A stretch of DNA of 7,440 nucleotides from Chloroflexota bacterium (GTDB taxonomy: Bacteria > Chloroflexota > Anaerolineae > Promineifilales > Promineifilaceae). Below the pieces are notes generated by a model that had not been told where the DNA came from, made no database searches, and was given only the letters and a program-made list of their open reading frames with translations. Each line of letters starts with the position of its first letter. Within the stretch, counting starts at the first letter, position 1. Below are positions 1 through 6,612 of this stretch, in pieces. The stretch spans positions 4,414,898 through 4,422,337 of the forward strand of contig CP070688.1 of the NCBI GenBank assembly GCA_020353135.1, given 5' to 3'. Position numbers and translations under genes: made by a program.

Positions 1-1836
1 GCAGCCTTCATGAACGAGCATTTCGTCAATGTCAAGGTGGACCGGGAAGAGCGGCCTGATGTGGACAGCATCTATATGGGCGCTGTGGTCGCCCTTACCG
101 GTCAGGGAGGTTGGCCGATGACGGTCATACTTACCGCGGAAGGAGAACCCTTTTTCGGTGGCACTTACTTCCCGCCAACACCCCGCTATGGCATGCCTAG
201 TTTCAGGCAGGTGTTGGAGAGCGTCGCCAGGGCCTGGAAGACGCGGCGGGCCGAAATCGAAGACAGCGCCGAGCAAATCACTGGTCAACTAAATCGAATG
301 GCCATGGCCGGAACGGGAGCAGCAACGGTGGCAGATGATGTGTTGGTGAGGGCGAAATCGAATATAGAACGACAGTTTGATGCGACAAGAGGAGGGTTTG
401 GCCAGGCGCCCAAGTTTCCGCAGGCAATGACCATCGAATTTCTGCTGCGCTACCATCTAAAAGACAAGGACTCATCGGCGTTGCTTATGGCCGAGCGGAC
501 CCTTGAAGCCATGGCCAGAGGCGGTATGTATGACCAGTTGGGCGGTGGATTTGCCAGGTACTCGACAGACAACGAATGGCTAGTACCACACTTCGAGAAA
601 ATGCTGTATGACAATGCGCTTCTGAGTGCCGCTTATTTACATGCCTGGCGGATTACCGGGCGACCTTTGTACCGACGAATCGTGGAAGAAACACTGGATT
701 GGGTGATGGTCGAAATGCGCCACGAGCTGGGCGGCTTCTATAGCAGCCTGGATGCCGATAGTGAAGGAATCGAGGGCAAGTTTTACGTCTGGGACGCGAA
801 GGAGATCGAGCGAGCGCTGGGTGACGATGCGCCTCTGTTCAAGCGCTATTTCGGCGTCACGTCTCAGGGCAACTGGGAAGGCAACAATATCCTGTCTGTC
901 GCCAGCGACATCGGGAGTATAGCGGCCGAGTTTGGCCTGACCGAAGAGCGGGTCAAGGTCAGAATCGGCCGCGGACGCAGCGAACTCTACGCAATACGCG
1001 CTCGGAGGCCGTGGCCCGGTCTGGATACAAAGGTCCTGACAGCCTGGAACGGATTGATGATGGCTTCATTCGCCGAAGCCGGCCGCGATTTGGGGAGGGC
1101 TGACTATCTGGCGGTTGCAGAGGCAAATGCCGTTTTCCTACACGATAAGTTGCGAAAGGAGGACGGCCGTTTGCTACGAAGCTGGAAAGAGGGCCACGGA
1201 GCTAATTTCAATGCCTACCTTGAAGACTACGCTTACCTCGCGCAAGGGCTCCTGGCCTTGTATCAGAGCAATTTCGACGCACGCTGGTACGTTTGGGCGC
1301 TAGGATTAATCGACATGATCTTGACTCACTTTGATGATGACAGGAAGGGTGGATTCTACGATACTTCGGCGGATCATGAATCGCTTATACTCCGGCCGAA
1401 AGACATACAAGACAATGCCACGCCCAGCGGCGGCGCAGCGGCGGCCAACGCGATGCTGCAGATCAGCTTGTTGAATGGAGACCGGAGGTTCTGGGACACG
1501 GCGGCGACCGCGGTCCGCGCCATTGGCGAGTTGCCGGCGACGCATCCAACGGGATTCGCTCATTGGCTGTGCGCCACCGATTTGCTTCTGAGTGATGCGC
1601 TGGAGATAGCCATCGTGGGCGAGCCCGATGCACCGGAAGCGCAGCGGCTGCTGGAGGTCGTCTTCGGACGCTACCGGCCGAACATGGTTGTCGCCGCTGG
1701 CGTCGACGAGGAACGAGTTCCTTTGTTGCGCGACCGGCCGCAAATAGAAGGTCAGGCCACAGCCTATGTCTGCCGCCAATTCGTCTGCAAAGCGCCGGTG
1801 ACTGAGCCTTCAGAATTGGAGGCGTTGTTGCCGTGA
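1..1836 (+). CDS. DUF255 thioredoxin-domain protein (YyaL/SSP411 family), N-terminus missing
   Basis: The frame is open from base 1, reading A-A-F before the first Met at base 10. That Met is internal: family members carry about 60 more N-terminal residues, including the thioredoxin-like CHWCH motif just upstream of AAFMNEHFVNVKVDREERPD. Counting from that Met, visible blocks are the end of the thioredoxin fold (GGWPMTV 34-40, FGGTYFPP about 49-56), then a helical barrel resembling the N-acylglucosamine 2-epimerase fold. The barrel carries GGFGQAPKFP (128-137), YDQLGGGFARYS (174-185), VPHFEKMLYDNALL (192-205), LDADSEG (247-253), a TKVLTAWNGLM block and a DNATPSGGAAAANAML block. The visible 608 residues plus the lost part fit the usual length of about 680. 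The biochemical role of the family is not firmly known; a redox or sugar-related function has been suggested. The stop overlaps the next gene by 4 bases. Identity to the family is very secure; function is not. Confidence 0.93.
   Translation, partial: AAFMNEHFVNVKVDREERPDVDSIYMGAVVALTGQGGWPMTVILTAEGEPFFGGTYFPPTPRYGMPSFRQVLESVARAWKTRRAEIEDSAEQITGQLNRMAMAGTGAATVADDVLVRAKSNIERQFDATRGGFGQAPKFPQAMTIEFLLRYHLKDKDSSALLMAERTLEAMARGGMYDQLGGGFARYSTDNEWLVPHFEKMLYDNALLSAAYLHAWRITGRPLYRRIVEETLDWVMVEMRHELGGFYSSLDADSEGIEGKFYVWDAKEIERALGDDAPLFKRYFGVTSQGNWEGNNILSVASDIGSIAAEFGLTEERVKVRIGRGRSELYAIRARRPWPGLDTKVLTAWNGLMMASFAEAGRDLGRADYLAVAEANAVFLHDKLRKEDGRLLRSWKEGHGANFNAYLEDYAYLAQGLLALYQSNFDARWYVWALGLIDMILTHFDDDRKGGFYDTSADHESLILRPKDIQDNATPSGGAAAANAMLQISLLNGDRRFWDTAATAVRAIGELPATHPTGFAHWLCATDLLLSDALEIAIVGEPDAPEAQRLLEVVFGRYRPNMVVAAGVDEERVPLLRDRPQIEGQATAYVCRQFVCKAPVTEPSELEALLP
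1818..1822 (+). promoter_or_regulatory. Ribosome binding site for the SanA-like gene
   Basis: GGAGG lies inside the end of the DUF255 gene, 10 bases before the GTG at 1833. It decides the GTG start and supports coupled translation across the 4-base overlap. Confidence 0.6.
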
Positions 1837-2480
1837 TCGGCCGGTTGAGAGGTTGCCTCATCTTACTGATCGCCATTAGCCTTCTTCTACTTCTGCCTTT
1901 CTTCCTGCGCCAGATCGTGAGTAGGTATTACGCATCCAGCATCCATGATGCGGCCGGCGTCCCGACGCGCAAGACGGCGATCGTATTTGGCGCGGCCGTC
2001 TTTTCTGGGGACCGCTTGAGCACTGTACTCCGTGACCGAATGGACACAGCTATTGAGTTGTACAGGCAAGGATTTGTCGGAGAATTGTTGGTCAGTGGCG
2101 ACGGCGCGTCGAGCCGTTACAATGAGCCCGAGGCAATGATGAATTACGCCGTGCGCAACGGCATACCTGAGGAGGACATTCTGACCGACGCGGGAGGCCG
2201 CCGCACCTACGATACATGTTATCGGGCTCGTCACCTATTTGGTGTGCAGGACGCCATATTAGTGACGCAGCGATTTCATCTGCCGAGAGCGTTGTTCTTG
2301 TGCGGCTTCCTGGACATAGAGGCCGTAGGCGTGCCGGCGGACCAGCGCCTTTACCGCGGCGCGCGCTGGTACGAATTCAGGGAAACGGCCGCCACGTTGG
2401 TGGCCCTCGCCGACGCCATGCGCCGACCAGAGCCGGCCGTCACGAGTGTATTGCCAACGGCTGTTCAAGGGAATGAGTGA
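1833..2480 (+). CDS. SanA/YdcF-like DUF218 membrane protein
   Basis: A 215-residue protein with one N-terminal membrane segment (about residues 8-28) and a DUF218 domain. Family motifs are in order: FGAAV (52-56), LSTVLRDRMDTAIELY (62-77), SGDG (88-91), NEPEAMMNYAV (97-107), D119 followed by AGGRRTYDT (120-128), and VTQRFHLPRA (144-153). This pattern matches E. coli SanA, which affects envelope barrier function and vancomycin sensitivity at high temperature, more closely than YdcF. The catalytic activity, if any, is not established for the family. The start is GTG at 1833, overlapping the upstream TGA as GTGA, with a GGAGG ribosome site at 1818-1822 about 10 bases before it. This suggests translational coupling with the DUF255 gene. 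Most of the protein should lie outside the membrane, held by the single anchor. Confidence 0.9.
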   Translation: MIGRLRGCLILLIAISLLLLLPFFLRQIVSRYYASSIHDAAGVPTRKTAIVFGAAVFSGDRLSTVLRDRMDTAIELYRQGFVGELLVSGDGASSRYNEPEAMMNYAVRNGIPEEDILTDAGGRRTYDTCYRARHLFGVQDAILVTQRFHLPRALFLCGFLDIEAVGVPADQRLYRGARWYEFRETAATLVALADAMRRPEPAVTSVLPTAVQGNE

Positions 2481-3648
2481 CCCCATGGAAGCGATAAATT
2501 GGGCGCACTTGCTGAGCGATTGTATAGAGTTCGCACAAAGGCTCATCCAAACGCCGAGCATGCCGGGGAAAGAGGAACGCCTGGCGGCGCTGGTTGCCGA
2601 AGAGCTGAGGCGCCTTAATTTTGACCAGGTTTGGCTGGACGATGCCGGCTACGTTTCTGGGCGGATTATTGGACGGGATAGAGAACTTGGCGCAGTTGTG
2701 CTCAACAGTCATCTGGATCACGTGGATCCCGGTGATGTGAGCCTGTGGCCCTATCCCCCTCACTCGGCCGAAGTAGTCCAAGGTCGTCTACACGGTCGCG
2801 GTGCATGTGATATCAAGGGGCCTTTGGCTGTGCAAGTTTACAGCATGGCCACTCTGGTGCGGGCGAATCAGCGCCCCCTGCGTGACCTGGTCTTTTGCGG
2901 CGTCGTAGAGGAAGAAGTGGGCGGCGCCGGGGCCGTATATTGGGCAGAACATCTCGATTACGACGTTGATCTCATCGTACTGGGTGAACCCTCGAGTAAT
3001 CACTTGAGCCTTGGCCACCGGGGAATAAGACAAATGTGGGTCAAGTTCGCCGGCCGGTCCGTGCACGCTAGCGTGCCAGAACGAGGCATAAACCCGAACC
3101 TGATATTGGCCGAATTCTTGCTGCGCCTTGAGCGTATGAAAGCAGAGTTACCGGGCCATGAGTTGCTTGGACAGACGACCGTCGCGCCGACGCTAATCGA
3201 GGTAGATACGACCAGCATGAATGTGACCCCGGCCTGGGCGCGCGTCCTGTTGGATTTTCGAACGGCGGCCATGAGCGTCAACGAAATCCTGGCCTTTGTC
3301 GCCAAGGTCGCAGATGGCTTCACCTATGAAGTGAGCGACGCCTGGACTAAGGCGGCTGACTCCCCGCCAGTCCCGTCCGACGAGAAGATATTTGGCTACT
3401 ATACCTCGCCCAAGAATGACAAAGGGAAGTTCGTCCGCGATGCATTGGAGCGAGGGATGGGCTGGCGCCCGAAACTGAGTAGATATCAGTTCGCCACCGA
3501 TGGCCGTCACTTCACGTCTACCGGGGCTACGATAGTCGGCTTTTCGCCCGGTGAAGAAGAGCTGGCGCACACGGTGGATGAGAGTATTTCGCTGGAAATG
3601 ATGGCCGACAGCCTTCGCGGTTATGTTGAACTGCTTCGCAGCTATTGA
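2473..3648 (+). CDS. M20-family zinc metallohydrolase (YgeY/ArgE/DapE-like)
   Basis: A 391-residue amidohydrolase/peptidase of the M20 family, cytoplasmic since no signal peptide is seen. Counted from ATG 2473, the metal and catalytic residues of the family are present: H80 with D82 (SHLDHVD), bridging D113 (GRGACDIKG), catalytic and ligand glutamates at 147-148 (VVEEEVGG), E172 (GEPS) and a C-terminal H365 (ELAHTVDE). The dimerisation lid has RSVHASVPERG (195-205). The spacing and the PERG motif recall YgeY, a hydrolase linked to selenium metabolism, but no selenium genes are near, so I do not assign the substrate. Acetylornithine or succinyl-diaminopimelate deacylases are alternatives. Possible starts are GTG 2446, ATG 2473 and ATG 2485. 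I prefer 2473 for its short overlap with the preceding gene, but AAGGG at 2467-2471 sits too close to it and would suit 2485 better. Upstream genes run the same way and probably share the transcript. Confidence 0.88.
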   Translation: MSDPMEAINWAHLLSDCIEFAQRLIQTPSMPGKEERLAALVAEELRRLNFDQVWLDDAGYVSGRIIGRDRELGAVVLNSHLDHVDPGDVSLWPYPPHSAEVVQGRLHGRGACDIKGPLAVQVYSMATLVRANQRPLRDLVFCGVVEEEVGGAGAVYWAEHLDYDVDLIVLGEPSSNHLSLGHRGIRQMWVKFAGRSVHASVPERGINPNLILAEFLLRLERMKAELPGHELLGQTTVAPTLIEVDTTSMNVTPAWARVLLDFRTAAMSVNEILAFVAKVADGFTYEVSDAWTKAADSPPVPSDEKIFGYYTSPKNDKGKFVRDALERGMGWRPKLSRYQFATDGRHFTSTGATIVGFSPGEEELAHTVDESISLEMMADSLRGYVELLRSY

Positions 3649-3691
3649 CGGGACTGCTCAGACGGCCGGCCTGGTGACTTTGGGTCCCGGA

Positions 3692-4807
3692 TTACGGGCC
3701 AGTGACGGGTAGGCTGCTATATGGGACGGGGCTGATCAAGTAGTTGGAATTAACCCAACCAATGGCGCCCGTTGGAATTCGCACCTGAGCCCAAGTAGTG
3801 CTGGCGGACCGGCCGATAAGGGTCACAACCTGGCCTCGAAATACGACGGCGAACACGCCGAAACCAGTTCCAGGCCCGTAACGTACGTTCAAAGCGCCTA
3901 CGTTGACGACCGCTCCATTCTCAGGAGGCGCGGCTTCGGCGACGGGCAGCGACCAAATGGAAACGTTAGTATTCAGATATGCGCTATTGATCCAGCCTTC
4001 AACCCCGTTTGATAGCCGGACCTTTGTCCAGCTCGCATCGGCATTGCGGCCGATTAGAGTCACAGTCGTGCCGGAGCTCAATACCGCGATAGAGTTATAC
4101 TGAGCCCCAGGCCCGCTGCGAACGTTTACAGCACCGGTATTCACAACGCCGATTGCCTGACTGGCGTCTGGCGGAGCAGAATCGACGACCGGCAAGTCGA
4201 CGACCTGCACGCTGGTCTGCACGTAGTAAACGTTGACCCAGCCCTGCACGCCGTTCGGTAGCTGAACCTTCACCCAAGTGGCCGAAGCATTGCGACCGAT
4301 CAGCAGTAGCTGCTGTCCTGATGTGACCACGGCTACGCTGTGGTAGGTCGGTCCCGGGCCGGAACGAACATTGAGCGCGCCGGTATTGACAATTGCCACC
4401 GGGCCGGCAATCGGTGGGACTGGTTCAGGCTGCGGCGGAGGTGTTCCGCCAACGACCGGGAGCTCGCTAATGGGCACGCTGGTCTGAAGGTATACTGAGT
4501 TAGCCCAGCCTTCCGTGCCGTTGTACAGTCGTATCAGCACCCAGTTATTAGTGGCCCACCGCCCTAAAAGGTTCACTATCTGGCCCTGGTAAATGACCGC
4601 GATCGAGCGGAAGCTGACGTCTGGTCCGGTCCTCACGTTGAGCGCGCCTGCTGTCACAATCGCCACCGGCTGATCTGTGTCCTGCGCGGACGCCAGGGCG
4701 TGGCCCTGGCCATCTGAACTGGCAGCCGCCGATCCCGCAACGGTCAACAAGAGTAACACCAACGCGACGGCCATCAAAAGGCGGCGAGATGACTGGAACT
4801 TCTTCAT
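3692..4807 (-). CDS. Secreted protein of four bacterial SH3 (SH3b) repeats
   Basis: A 371-residue exported protein. The N-terminus has Lys/Arg residues, a hydrophobic core (about residues 11-24) and an Ala/Ser-rich stretch ending near GSAAAS (25-30), typical of a signal peptide. The rest is four SH3b units at about 47-119, 136-208, 218-291 and 298-370. Each has a GALNVRxGP-type start (GAVNVR in unit 3), a central LxGR, a W followed by a short strand, and a GWxNxxY end. A Pro-rich linker separates units 1 and 2. There is no enzymatic domain. SH3b domains commonly bind peptidoglycan peptides, so a wall-binding or scaffold role is likely but not proven. The start is ATG at 4807 with an AAGGAGA ribosome site (4813-4819) 5 bases before it. 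It follows the L,D-transpeptidase gene after 87 bases and converges on the M20 gene, leaving 43 bases between the stops. Confidence 0.88.
   Translation of the reverse strand: MKKFQSSRRLLMAVALVLLLLTVAGSAAASSDGQGHALASAQDTDQPVAIVTAGALNVRTGPDVSFRSIAVIYQGQIVNLLGRWATNNWVLIRLYNGTEGWANSVYLQTSVPISELPVVGGTPPPQPEPVPPIAGPVAIVNTGALNVRSGPGPTYHSVAVVTSGQQLLLIGRNASATWVKVQLPNGVQGWVNVYYVQTSVQVVDLPVVDSAPPDASQAIGVVNTGAVNVRSGPGAQYNSIAVLSSGTTVTLIGRNADASWTKVRLSNGVEGWINSAYLNTNVSIWSLPVAEAAPPENGAVVNVGALNVRYGPGTGFGVFAVVFRGQVVTLIGRSASTTWAQVRIPTGAIGWVNSNYLISPVPYSSLPVTGP
3698..4669 (-). repeat. Four tandem SH3b-coding units
   Basis: The four units run, in transcription order, at about 4669-4451, 4402-4184, 4156-3935 and 3916-3698. 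Each encodes about 73 residues. The shared unit is longer than a minimal SH3b fold of about 60 residues, because every copy ends with a tail of the form V followed by about five residues and LPV (SELPVV, VDLPVV, WSLPVA, SSLPVT). The copies are clearly diverged, so this is an old internal duplication and not a recent tandem expansion. Confidence 0.8.
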
Positions 4808-4812
4808 GAGCC

Positions 4813-4819
4813 TCTCCTT
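4813..4819 (-). promoter_or_regulatory. Ribosome binding site for the SH3b protein
   Basis: Read on the minus strand the site is AAGGAGA, 5 bases before the ATG at 4807. It is the clearest ribosome site in the window and fixes the start. Confidence 0.7.
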
Positions 4820-4823
4820 GACA

Positions 4824-4837
4824 ACAATTCAATTGTA
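4824..4837 (-). promoter_or_regulatory. Possible -10 box and 13-base palindrome before the SH3b gene
   Basis: In the 87-base gap between the L,D-transpeptidase and SH3b genes, the minus strand has TACAAT (4832-4837), five of six matches to a sigma-70 -10 box. No good -35 is found at the right distance. It overlaps a perfect odd palindrome, ACAATT-C-AATTGT (4824-4836), and TTCAATT recurs at 4828-4834 and 4844-4850. This could be a separate promoter with an operator, but the support is only pattern matching in an AT-rich gap. Confidence 0.22.
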
Positions 4838-4894
4838 ACGCACTTCAATTCAGCTCCATTAGCTTACCATAAAATCATGAACTTTGGAAGCTAT

Positions 4895-5737
4895 TCAGGG
4901 GTGCACATTGACCAATGTACCGTAACCCGCCCAATTGAACAGCCATTCTGAGTCTGCCGGAGAAAGATTCACGCAGCCGTGGCTCATCGGCCGGCCGAAG
5001 TTGCTGTGCCAATAGGTACCGTGGAGGGCATAGTCCTCGTAGAAGTATTGCACGTAAGGCACACCCTTCAGGTAGTAGTCATAGCCCAGGCGATAGCCGT
5101 CCATGTCCTGGGATTGGAATCGCAGCCATATGCGGAATTGTCCGGTAACTGTTGGGTAATTGGCCGTTCCCGTTGAGACGAGCGTCTCGAAGACAGGTAT
5201 AACCCCTTCATAGGCGACCAATTTCTGCGCGGTGACGTCTACATCAATCCAGCGTTCGTCATGAGCGATATCCGACGGCATGTAATTGCCCAAACCGTAG
5301 GCGCTGCTCACGAATGTCGGATTCGGGGTCGGCGAAGGAATTGACGTATTCGTCGGCAGCGGCGTTGCCGTCCAGGTGAGGCGCGGCTCGCTGCCCGAAT
5401 CTGTTATCAGTTTGGCGCGCAACGGATTCGGCGTGGCCGCGGCTGTGGCCTGCGGCCAGCTTTCAGCCGATCCAGGTGACTCCGGCACGGCAGGATCTGT
5501 GTCGTTGTTGCCGGTGAAGATGCCGGCCACCGGCGCGGCCACGGTAGGCATATCGCTCTCCAGCATCGAGCCAAGGTCAAACCTGGGTCTCAAAACCAAA
5601 ATGGCCACGAAGACGACGGAGAGCGTGAGGATTGCCAGTAATGCCAGAGCAGACAGGACGGCCAGTGATCTGCAAGACTGAGCGCCCGATCCTACTCCTG
5701 ATTTGAGCCGGCTCAAGGCACTCTCTCTAGAAAGCAC
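4895..5737 (-). CDS. Membrane-anchored L,D-transpeptidase (YkuD domain)
   Basis: A 280-residue protein (numbered from GTG 5737) that should form 3-3 cross-links in peptidoglycan or attach substrates to its stem peptides. It has a short cytoplasmic start, one membrane segment (about 25-49), a low-complexity Thr/Pro/Ser/Asn stalk (about 95-142, with PLPTNTSIPSPTPNPT) and a C-terminal YkuD catalytic domain (about 162-279). The family signature is plain: HG at 239-240 and SHGCVNL at 252-258, with H253 and C255 as the catalytic pair. The topology puts the enzyme outside the membrane. GTG 5737 is the outermost start and overlaps the upstream amidase gene by 25 bases, but it has no ribosome site. 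A TTG at 5716 (residue 8) overlaps the amidase stop as TTGA and is preceded by AGAGAG, so it may be the true start, giving 273 residues. Close packing implies co-transcription with the amidase. Confidence 0.92.
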   Translation of the reverse strand: MLSRESALSRLKSGVGSGAQSCRSLAVLSALALLAILTLSVVFVAILVLRPRFDLGSMLESDMPTVAAPVAGIFTGNNDTDPAVPESPGSAESWPQATAAATPNPLRAKLITDSGSEPRLTWTATPLPTNTSIPSPTPNPTFVSSAYGLGNYMPSDIAHDERWIDVDVTAQKLVAYEGVIPVFETLVSTGTANYPTVTGQFRIWLRFQSQDMDGYRLGYDYYLKGVPYVQYFYEDYALHGTYWHSNFGRPMSHGCVNLSPADSEWLFNWAGYGTLVNVHP

Positions 5738-6522
5738 AGAATGCCGTCGGCCAAGCCTTTGACAATCTTGTCGGAACCGTCTGTGAGCAGCTGGCGATCG
5801 AGATTCAGGAAACCGATCTCGATGATAAGCGCTTGAGTCCCGGGGGCCAGCTTCCTGAAGGCGTGGTAGTCGGTCATGTGCGGAGTGATGCTGTTGGGAT
5901 GGTATGAAAGTGACGTAGCTTCACCGTAGGCATGTTCGATGCAGATTGAGAGTTGGGAGGAATCGGTGTAGGGCGAGCCGGCGATCTTGTATCCTGTGGC
6001 GATGTCATTAATGAAGTCGCAGGAGTCCGAGTGCACTGAAACAAGTGCGCTTGCCGAATAGCCATTAAGCCGGCCGTCGAACTCATCCAAGGAATCAACG
6101 TCGAGACCACTCTGGCGCAGCTTAGCCACCAAGTCTTCAACCACAGCCGTATTGATCTCGACCTCGGTAAGCCCATCGGCGCACTCGGTGCCGCTGTCGC
6201 TGCGGCGATGCCCCGCGATGAGTCCAATACGCCTCGGGGGTGGGCTCTGCGCCAGTCTCTGGGTGACAGGATTCGGCTTCACACGTTTCTCAATTGGCGC
6301 AAGTGGCGCATTTGGGTCGGCGCTCGCGCCACCTAAATCAATAGCCGCGGAGTCGGCGACCGCTTCAAGGCTGTCAGCATCCGGGTTAAAGAAGAGGTAG
6401 ACGGAAACCAATATGGCCAGCGCCAGCACAAGAAACACGACCACCGGCAGGTTATGCCGAATTGCCTGAACAATGAAGGAACTTTCTGTCGAAGAGCCTG
6501 GACCGTCTGTGCCGGGTAGCAT
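5713..6522 (-). CDS. Membrane-anchored N-acetylmuramoyl-L-alanine amidase (Amidase_3 family), divergent
   Basis: A 269-residue protein likely to cleave the bond between muramic acid and the stem peptide outside the membrane. It has a short N-terminal tail, one membrane segment (about 25-45), a spacer (about 46-95) and an Amidase_3 domain (about 97-268). Candidate zinc ligands are H105 (IAGHRRSDSG), E120 (GLTEVEIN) and H164 (VSVHSDS). The catalytic glutamate is E235 in ALIIEIGFLN. The domain is short and departs from the usual pattern: the first ligand lies in AGHRR rather than DPGHGG, and the Arg-rich stretch that normally precedes the second His is replaced by DGRLNGYSAS. Identification rests on the ordered zinc and Glu motifs and is fairly firm; activity and substrate are inferred. 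The start is ATG 6522 with no visible ribosome site. The gene leads the minus-strand envelope block and is divergent from lipA. Confidence 0.85.
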   Translation of the reverse strand: MLPGTDGPGSSTESSFIVQAIRHNLPVVVFLVLALAILVSVYLFFNPDADSLEAVADSAAIDLGGASADPNAPLAPIEKRVKPNPVTQRLAQSPPPRRIGLIAGHRRSDSGTECADGLTEVEINTAVVEDLVAKLRQSGLDVDSLDEFDGRLNGYSASALVSVHSDSCDFINDIATGYKIAGSPYTDSSQLSICIEHAYGEATSLSYHPNSITPHMTDYHAFRKLAPGTQALIIEIGFLNLDRQLLTDGSDKIVKGLADGILCFLERVP

Positions 6523-6531
6523 TATGTCTAT

Positions 6532-6561
6532 ATTCTACATCAAGCCGGCTCGCAGCTGCAA
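6532..6561 (-). promoter_or_regulatory. Putative sigma-70-type promoter of the amidase/transpeptidase block
   Basis: On the minus strand, TTGCAG (6556-6561) and TAGAAT (6532-6537) are separated by 18 bases, matching the -35 and -10 consensus at four and five of six positions. Only 9 bases lie between the -10 box and the ATG at 6522. The transcript would therefore start almost at the start codon, in keeping with the missing ribosome site. Found by eye only. Confidence 0.35.
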
Positions 6562-6571
6562 TGGGTACAGA

Positions 6572-6600
6572 TGGCTAATTTATACGTCCTGCCGTAAAAT
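6572..6600 (+). promoter_or_regulatory. Possible lipA promoter
   Basis: TAAAAT at 6595-6600 matches the -10 consensus at five of six positions. The hexamer 17 bases upstream (TGGCTA, 6572-6577) matches -35 poorly. The -10 box ends 12 bases before the ATG at 6613, and no ribosome site is visible, so lipA too may have a very short leader. Weak support. Confidence 0.25.
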
Positions 6601-6612
6601 AACGCCGTCAAT

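Noticed and set aside
1306..1876. Two minus-strand open frames of 137 and 157 codons inside the DUF255 gene
   Set aside because: They are antisense to conserved coding sequence, Arg-rich, and show no recognisable domain.
2473..3648. Assignment of the M20 gene as argE, dapE or ygeY by name
   Set aside because: The metal site is shared by the whole family and no arginine, lysine or selenium pathway genes lie nearby, so a specific gene name cannot be supported.
3649..3690. Possible terminator between the convergent M20 and SH3b genes: CGGGAC (3649-3654) pairs with GTCCCG (3684-3689), and GGCCGGCC lies between them
   Set aside because: The stem is only 6 base pairs with a 29-base loop, and no T run follows on either strand. 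GC-rich sequence gives such pairs by chance.
3698..4669. Repeat array that might be a CRISPR or a recent DNA tandem repeat
   Set aside because: The periodicity is at protein level with a unit of about 220-270 bases and substantial divergence. There are no short identical repeats with unique spacers.
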